Positions 35,193-39,005 of a stretch of DNA of 39,005 nucleotides are shown piece after piece. The DNA is taken from the NCBI GenBank assembly GCA_944326095.1, contig CALVCO010000010.1:1-39005 (forward strand). Direction: 5' to 3'. The translations under genes were made by a program, and so were the position numbers. Each line of letters begins with the position of its first letter. The first letter of the stretch is position 1. Below the pieces are notes generated by a model. That model did no database searches and was not told where the DNA came from. It was given only the letters and a program-made list of their open reading frames with translations. The DNA comes from an uncultured Erysipelotrichaceae bacterium. Its GTDB lineage: Bacteria > Bacillota_I > Bacilli_A > Erysipelotrichales > Erysipelotrichaceae.

Positions 35193-35486
35193 GTGAAAAA
35201 GGGATTTACCATGTTAGAAATGATTATTGTTGTTTGTATTTTATCAATATTATTTTTGTTAACTATTCCAAATATTCAAAATGTAATAAATATTGTAGAT
35301 GATAAAGGATGCAAAGCATTAGTAAAAGTAGTAGATGCAGCGATTGTTGAATATAAATTACAATATGATGAATATCCAACAGATATACTTGATTTGGTTA
35401 ATGCAGGATTGTTAAGTGAAGAACAGACACAATGCTCTAATAACAAAACTATAATTGTTTCTGAAGGACAAGCTTATGTTCAATAA
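35193..35486 (+). CDS. comGC: Competence major pseudopilin ComGC
   Basis: Main subunit of the DNA-uptake pilus. The 97-residue precursor has a short basic leader (MKKG) cut by prepilin peptidase before FTMLEMIIVVCILSILFLL, with Glu at mature position 5. The N-terminal helix is followed by a short globular part with two Cys in GCKAL and TQCSN. Start is GTG 35193 after GGGAGG. The prepilin peptidase gene comC is not in the window. Confidence 0.93.
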   Translation: MKKGFTMLEMIIVVCILSILFLLTIPNIQNVINIVDDKGCKALVKVVDAAIVEYKLQYDEYPTDILDLVNAGLLSEEQTQCSNNKTIIVSEGQAYVQ

Positions 35487-35790
35487 AGAGGGCTATACTT
35501 TAATTGATATTTTATTAAGTGTTTTCATAATTAGTACTTTATCTTTGATCTATTTATCATTTAAACCATTTGAAATTAAAGATTATCATAAATTTATGTA
35601 TGATTATTGGTTGAAGCAAACTGAAAGTTTAATAAATGTGCGAAATGAGGAAGTTAATGATGAAAATTGTTTTGTGCCATATCCAATTTATTTTAATGAA
35701 AAAGGGAATGTTAATCAGGCACAAACTATTGAATGTTATGGAAAAGAAATGGTTGTTGAATTGGGATTTGGGCGTTTGGTTGAACGCTAA
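35476..35790 (+). CDS. comGD: Competence minor pseudopilin ComGD
   Basis: Minor pilin, 104 residues. Leader MFNKEG precedes YTLIDILLSVFIIST, so mature residue 5 is Asp instead of the usual Glu. ATG 35476 lies 11 bases inside comGC, consistent with coupling; an ATG at 35455 would add seven residues and give a longer leader. Position in the operon supports ComGD. Confidence 0.8.
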   Translation: MFNKEGYTLIDILLSVFIISTLSLIYLSFKPFEIKDYHKFMYDYWLKQTESLINVRNEEVNDENCFVPYPIYFNEKGNVNQAQTIECYGKEMVVELGFGRLVER

Positions 35791-35995
35791 AGGATTTATC
35801 TTAATAGATGCTTTGATATGCATTGTTATTTGTAGTGTTTGTGTTATGTTAATATACCAGTTAAGCCTTGTTAAAGGACAATATAGCGACATTTATGATG
35901 AGACAAGGAAAATACTAGCACAAGATTCTTTGACTAATGTGGAGCAATTAGAGCCATGGATACAAGAAGAGGTACAACCTACATCGACACCTTAA
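35780..35995 (+). CDS. comGE: Competence minor pseudopilin ComGE
   Basis: Minor pilin. The cleavage site is NAKG before FILIDALICIVICSVCVM, with Asp at mature position 5. The most likely start is TTG 35780 (leader MNAKG, 71 residues); the reading frame is open much further upstream but that part overlaps comGD in another frame and is not pilin-like. It overlaps comGD by 11 bases and comGF by 40. The non-AUG start is uncertain. Confidence 0.7.
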   Translation: MNAKGFILIDALICIVICSVCVMLIYQLSLVKGQYSDIYDETRKILAQDSLTNVEQLEPWIQEEVQPTSTP

Positions 35996-36342
35996 TCGCT
36001 ATTATAATAACTATTACTTTTATTCCCATAATGTTTAATTGTTTAAAAATTAGTTCTAATTTTTTATATAAAAATTTACAAAATGAAATTGGATTAATGC
36101 AAGTTAGAAATATCTTAGCTTTAAGTAAGGAAATATCTTGTGATATGAATACTTTATATTTTACATATGCAAACAATAATTATGAAATATATCAATCAAA
36201 TGATAAATTAATGATGACTCCAGGAACCCAATTTATTTTATGTGATGTAACAAATATTTCTTTTATTAAAGAAGGAAAGGTTATATTTATCTGTTATGAA
36301 GAAGATGGTCAAATGCAAAAAAGAGCGCTCATGGTGGCATGA
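35956..36342 (+). CDS. comGF: Competence minor pseudopilin ComGF
   Basis: 128 residues. Leader MDTRRG precedes TTYIDTLIAIIITITFIPIMF, again with Asp at mature position 5 and a Thr at position 1 in place of Phe. The remaining part is a small beta-rich domain with a run ending GKVIFICYEEDGQ. Starts inside comGE and its end overlaps comGG by 47 bases. Confidence 0.75.
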   Translation: MDTRRGTTYIDTLIAIIITITFIPIMFNCLKISSNFLYKNLQNEIGLMQVRNILALSKEISCDMNTLYFTYANNNYEIYQSNDKLMMTPGTQFILCDVTNISFIKEGKVIFICYEEDGQMQKRALMVA

Positions 36343-36673
36343 AGGATTTATCAGTAATTATTTTTTGTATATATTTTATATAATTGTCAATTTAGTAATA
36401 TTTCAAGCTATGATATTAAGTAAACAATTATTAATTTTACAAAATATTAAAACCTATTCAAATGTTGAAAAATATCAGTTACAAGTATTTAATTTCATAA
36501 ATAATAATTTAAATAAATTAGAAAATGGTAATTATCAATTTCAAGATATAAATATTGATGTTACATTATCAGAAAATCAGCTGTTGGTTAAGGCATATGA
36601 ACCAATAAATATGATATATATCTTCAGTATACAAGATGATAATATAATAGATTATCAAAGATACAAAGGCTAA
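36296..36673 (+). CDS. comGG: Probable competence minor pseudopilin ComGG
   Basis: 125 residues. A candidate cleavage site is HEG before FISNYFLYIFYIIVNLVIF, with no acidic residue at mature position 5, as is also known for tip pseudopilins of related systems (GspK class). The rest is short and Asn-rich. Assigned by last position in the comG operon. No terminator is seen after it; the efp promoter begins 20 bases on. Confidence 0.65.
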   Translation: MKKMVKCKKERSWWHEGFISNYFLYIFYIIVNLVIFQAMILSKQLLILQNIKTYSNVEKYQLQVFNFINNNLNKLENGNYQFQDINIDVTLSENQLLVKAYEPINMIYIFSIQDDNIIDYQRYKG

Positions 36674-36692
36674 GTATATATAATTATTTACA

Positions 36693-36720
36693 TTGACAAA
36701 TATCATTTTTAATTTACAAT
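36693..36720 (+). promoter_or_regulatory. Sigma-A promoter of efp
   Basis: A perfect TTGACA (36693-36698), 16-base spacer and TACAAT (36715-36720). Confidence 0.7.
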
Positions 36721-36746
36721 ATATAAGTACAAAAGGAGAAATAATA

Positions 36747-37304
36747 ATGATTATTGTAAATGATTTAAAACCAGGAACATCATTTGAATATAATAAAGAA
36801 ATTTATACAGTTTTAGATATAGCTCATAATAAAACAGCAATGCGTCAAATGATTGTAAAAGTTAAAGTTAAAAACTTACGCAGTGGAGTAATTAATGAAT
36901 TATCTTTTACTGGTGGTGATAAAGTAGAACCTGCACATATTGAAAAAAGAGAAATGAATTATTTATATGATGCTGGTGATTCATTGGTATTTATGGATAA
37001 TAGTACATATGAACAAATTGAAATTCAAAAATCACGTCTTGAATGGGAAATGAAATTTTTAAAAGCAAATGATAATGTTACTATTTCTATGTATGAAGGT
37101 GAAATATTAGGAATTATCTTACCTGATAAAGTTGAATTACAAATTGTTGAATGTGAATCAGCTGTTAAAGGAGATACTGCTACTAGTGCTACTAAGAATG
37201 CTAAAGTTGAAACTGGATTAGAAATTAAAGTTCCATTATTTATTGAAAATGGTGAAATGGTATTAATTTCTACAGCAGATGGTAAGTATTCTGGAAGAGC
37301 ATAA
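36747..37304 (+). CDS. efp: Elongation factor P with altered tip loop
   Basis: EF-P relieves ribosome stalling at polyproline stretches. The 185 residues have the normal three-domain length, from MIIVNDLKPG through the SFTGGDKVE segment to a C-terminal domain with VKGDTATSATKNAKVETG. The start is ATG 36747 after AAAGGAGA; the longer open frame from 36693 crosses the promoter. The conserved tip loop that normally reads PGKG (Lys32 in B. subtilis) reads TAMR at 30-33, so residue 32 is Met and 33 is Arg. Length of the loop is unchanged. Confidence 0.93.
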   Translation: MIIVNDLKPGTSFEYNKEIYTVLDIAHNKTAMRQMIVKVKVKNLRSGVINELSFTGGDKVEPAHIEKREMNYLYDAGDSLVFMDNSTYEQIEIQKSRLEWEMKFLKANDNVTISMYEGEILGIILPDKVELQIVECESAVKGDTATSATKNAKVETGLEIKVPLFIENGEMVLISTADGKYSGRA

Positions 37305-37328
37305 AGGATTGTTTTTTAATCCTTTTTT
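37303..37328 (+). terminator. Intrinsic terminator of efp
   Basis: AAAGGATT (37303-37310) pairs with AATCCTTT (37318-37325) around a 7-base loop, with T-run. It overlaps the efp stop codon. Confidence 0.8.
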
Positions 37329-37348
37329 ATTTTTTAAAGGAGATAACT

Positions 37349-38038
37349 ATGCCAAGAAAAAGAATTCACAAGAAGCCTAAATGGCAAATAAATAATAACA
37401 AAAAACATCCATTAATAATCAAACATACTAAATATATTAATAACGAAATTACTCAAGAAAATAAGGCTACTTTTGAATTATCAAATTCTTCCAAAGTTTA
37501 TGATTTATTCTTTTCTAAAATTAATACTTTTAATAAGTCTTTAATTAGTCATATTTCCTTTATTTTTATTTATAGTTATTTAATAACTAAAATTTTATAT
37601 GATGCAATAAATAGTGAAGGATTTAGTTTTTACCGCCTTTCATTTACCCAAGCATCAGGCATTTTTATAACTATTAGTTTTTTTATTTTAGTTATTAGTT
37701 TAGCTAGTTTAATTATTTTATATTTTGTAAATAGAAAAAATAATTTATCTAAATTTTATATTAGTTTTGGACAAAATATATTTTTTAGTATGATTGCAAG
37801 TTTATTATTTGCCATATTTGTAACCATATGCAATGTGGGAATAATCAATGGAATGATATTAATATTCATTATTTTGATTATCTATATTTCTTGTAGTATC
37901 TTAGGTATGGATGATAATAAAAATCATTATGATCAAAACTTGCTAAATATGCTTATATTAATTGTTAGTATATTTGTTTTAATTAGTTTGTTTTTTGGTT
38001 TATTTGGTAGTAATATTACTCATTTATTTACAGTTTAA
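37349..38038 (+). CDS. Polytopic membrane protein of unknown function
   Basis: 229 residues. The first 60 are very basic (MPRKRIHKKPKWQ) and cytoplasmic by charge. Five membrane helices follow at about 64-87, 97-126, 137-163, 164-187 and 198-221, with short polar loops. No family recognised; the arrangement recalls Yip1-like proteins, but nothing specific supports that. A strong AAAGGAGA precedes ATG 37349 after the efp terminator. Confidence 0.7.
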   Translation: MPRKRIHKKPKWQINNNKKHPLIIKHTKYINNEITQENKATFELSNSSKVYDLFFSKINTFNKSLISHISFIFIYSYLITKILYDAINSEGFSFYRLSFTQASGIFITISFFILVISLASLIILYFVNRKNNLSKFYISFGQNIFFSMIASLLFAIFVTICNVGIINGMILIFIILIIYISCSILGMDDNKNHYDQNLLNMLILIVSIFVLISLFFGLFGSNITHLFTV

Positions 38039-38043
38039 TTAAG

Positions 38044-38072
38044 TAGATATCAAGGCCTTCTTATGTTATAAT
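38044..38072 (+). promoter_or_regulatory. Promoter of the gene at 38099
   Basis: TAGATA (38044-38049), a 17-base spacer and a perfect TATAAT (38067-38072), with extended -10 TG at 38064-38065. Confidence 0.65.
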
Positions 38073-38091
38073 CTTTAAAGATATAAGGAGG
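38056..38091 (+). promoter_or_regulatory. Hairpin that would sequester the Shine-Dalgarno of the next gene
   Basis: CCTTCTTAT (38056-38064) pairs with ATAAGGAGG (38083-38091, one wobble), covering the ribosome site; ATCTTTAAAGAT (38071-38082) adds an inner stem. The -10 element lies in the loop, so only transcripts that begin upstream would contain the whole hairpin. Confidence 0.4.
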
Positions 38092-38098
38092 TTTTATT

Positions 38099-38929
38099 AT
38101 GCCTAAATATTCGCGAACCAAAAAATATGAAGAATTGCGTAATAAATTACAAAGTGATAATGAAGCTAATATTTCTAGTAAAGAACTATCAGAATATGCT
38201 AATAGATTAAATAAAATAGATGCTAATAATTTTGCCTCAATGAGTACTAATGTGGATAATATTAATCATGATCCTATTCATCGTCGCAAAGAAGTTAGTT
38301 ATGATAATGATACGTTAAGTACTTTTGATAATAATAAGAATAATGATTTTAATAATGAATATCTAGATGAATATATTGATGAAGTTAAGCAATATATGAT
38401 GGATAAAGGACTTATGGTATCAGATAATACTCAGCAAAATATTTTAAGAGAATTAAAAGGTGAACGACCAAAGAAAAAAATAGATATTGAACAAAAAGTT
38501 GATGATAGTAATACAAAACAAGATACGATGGAAGTTCCTTCATTTGCTAATCAAACATTACCAAGTGAATTCAATGATATTTCTATTGAAGATATTAAGA
38601 AAAGAGATAATATAACTTCAGAAATGAAAAAAGTTGTAAATTCGCAACCTAAATATGATTTTTTTGATGATAGTGATTCTTATGATACCATCAGTAATTT
38701 GGAATCTTCTTTAGCTCAAGAAAAAACAGCAAGAGAAAAATTAGTTAATGAAACAACACAGATGCGCGCTCAATTAGATGAATATGAAGATAATTTAACT
38801 GATGTAAATGATAAAATGCAACATACAAATCGTATTTTGAATTTTGTATTAGTTGTACTTATATTTGCTTTAGTTATTGTTTTAGCCGTTATCTTATATA
38901 TGGTACTTTTAAATAAGGGGACGATTTAA
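38099..38929 (+). CDS. Tail-anchored coiled-coil protein of unknown function
   Basis: 276 residues. A basic start (MPKYSRTKKYEELRNKL) is followed by a polar, mostly disordered middle, a coiled coil at about 199-245 (SLAQEKTAREKLVNETTQM) and one C-terminal membrane helix at about 246-269, with KGTI at the end. This predicts a cytosolic protein anchored by its C-terminus. It is not a family I recognise; adaptors of the divisome or of envelope synthesis can look like this. It has its own promoter and a perfect AAGGAGG site. Confidence 0.75.
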   Translation: MPKYSRTKKYEELRNKLQSDNEANISSKELSEYANRLNKIDANNFASMSTNVDNINHDPIHRRKEVSYDNDTLSTFDNNKNNDFNNEYLDEYIDEVKQYMMDKGLMVSDNTQQNILRELKGERPKKKIDIEQKVDDSNTKQDTMEVPSFANQTLPSEFNDISIEDIKKRDNITSEMKKVVNSQPKYDFFDDSDSYDTISNLESSLAQEKTAREKLVNETTQMRAQLDEYEDNLTDVNDKMQHTNRILNFVLVVLIFALVIVLAVILYMVLLNKGTI

Positions 38930-38937
38930 GTCAATAA

Positions 38938-39003
38938 CCCACCACTTATAGAAGTGGGAGCTTGAAAAAGCTCTTGTTGATTAGACAAAGTACTTTAAGT
39001 ACT
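38938..39003 (+). other. Three consecutive hairpins, candidate IS200/IS605-type end or structured RNA
   Basis: CCACTT (38942-38947) with AAGTGG (38952-38957) around ATAG; GAGCTT (38958-38963) with AAGCTC (38968-38973) around a GAAA loop; AGTAC (38989-38993) with GTACT (38999-39003). The first shares loop and inner stem with the hairpin at 79-94. No T-tract follows any of them. The element, if real, continues past the window. Confidence 0.4.
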
Positions 39004-39005
39004 AC

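Noticed and set aside
35636-35779. Long N-terminal part of the comGE open frame
   Set aside because: It overlaps comGD in another frame and would put 50 residues before a prepilin leader, which is normally short.
36693-36746. N-terminal extension of EF-P
   Set aside because: It would place coding sequence over the TTGACA/TACAAT promoter; the ATG at 36747 has a good Shine-Dalgarno and standard length.
1-39005. CRISPR array, tRNA, rRNA or prophage
   Set aside because: No regularly spaced repeats, tRNA-like cloverleafs, rRNA sequence or phage genes were seen in any part of the window.

Overview
The window is a gene-dense stretch of chromosome from a low-GC, AT-rich Firmicute. Gene content and order resemble a compacted Bacillus subtilis core genome and fit the Erysipelotrichia best. 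That placement is inference, because no rRNA gene is present. Supporting signs are a one-chain glycyl-tRNA synthetase, a tyrosyl T-box leader, a CcpA-type regulator, a seven-gene comG locus, and strong Shine-Dalgarno and sigma-A promoter sequences. A superoxide reductase points to an anaerobe. I see no sporulation genes, phage, CRISPR array, tRNA or rRNA.

Layout. Positions 1-117 hold what looks like the 3' end of an IS200/IS605-type element (tail of a tnpB-like ORF plus a structured end), directly against the start of recO. Next come recO, glyQS, dnaG, rpoD and trmK (118-5947), the classical DNA/RNA synthesis block. rpsT lies on the minus strand (6019-6282), back-to-back with fmt-lepA-hemW (6384-10228). 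rpsO follows with a leader. A TetR regulator, an ABC ATPase and a giant FtsX-type permease (10689-15475) form the most accessory-looking cassette. Superoxide reductase, pnp, a GNAT protein and trmB lead to a lipoprotein, a disordered acidic protein and the murC-ytxG-ytxH-like-ccpA-tyrS block (19429-25956), whose order matches B. subtilis. A second lipoprotein, a MurJ/YtgP-type flippase and an RsuA-type pseudouridine synthase come next. They converge on minus-strand ispH; plus-strand cshB then converges on minus-strand ispG (28882-32285). rpmG, a metallo-beta-lactamase fold hydrolase, comGA-comGG, efp and two unknown membrane-protein genes finish the window (32408-38929). The last 75 bases contain hairpins resembling the one at position 79-94.

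How the genes work together. Most encode translation (glyQS, tyrS, fmt, lepA, efp, rpsT, rpsO, rpmG, trmK, trmB), RNA turnover (pnp, cshB), replication and transcription initiation (dnaG, rpoD), envelope precursor synthesis and export (murC, murJ, ispG/ispH) and DNA uptake (comG). Intergenic spaces are short, and most transcription units end in clear intrinsic terminators. No gene-free gap exceeds 300 bases.

Best leads: an EF-P whose conserved PGKG tip loop is replaced by TAMR (no Lys32); an IS605-type end that appears to have replaced the recO ribosome binding site; three ComG pseudopilins with Asp instead of Glu at mature position 5; a disordered protein with a SepF-like N-terminus and a duplicated ISPI[FY]G motif next to murC; and a translation-start-sequestering hairpin with a promoter in its loop.
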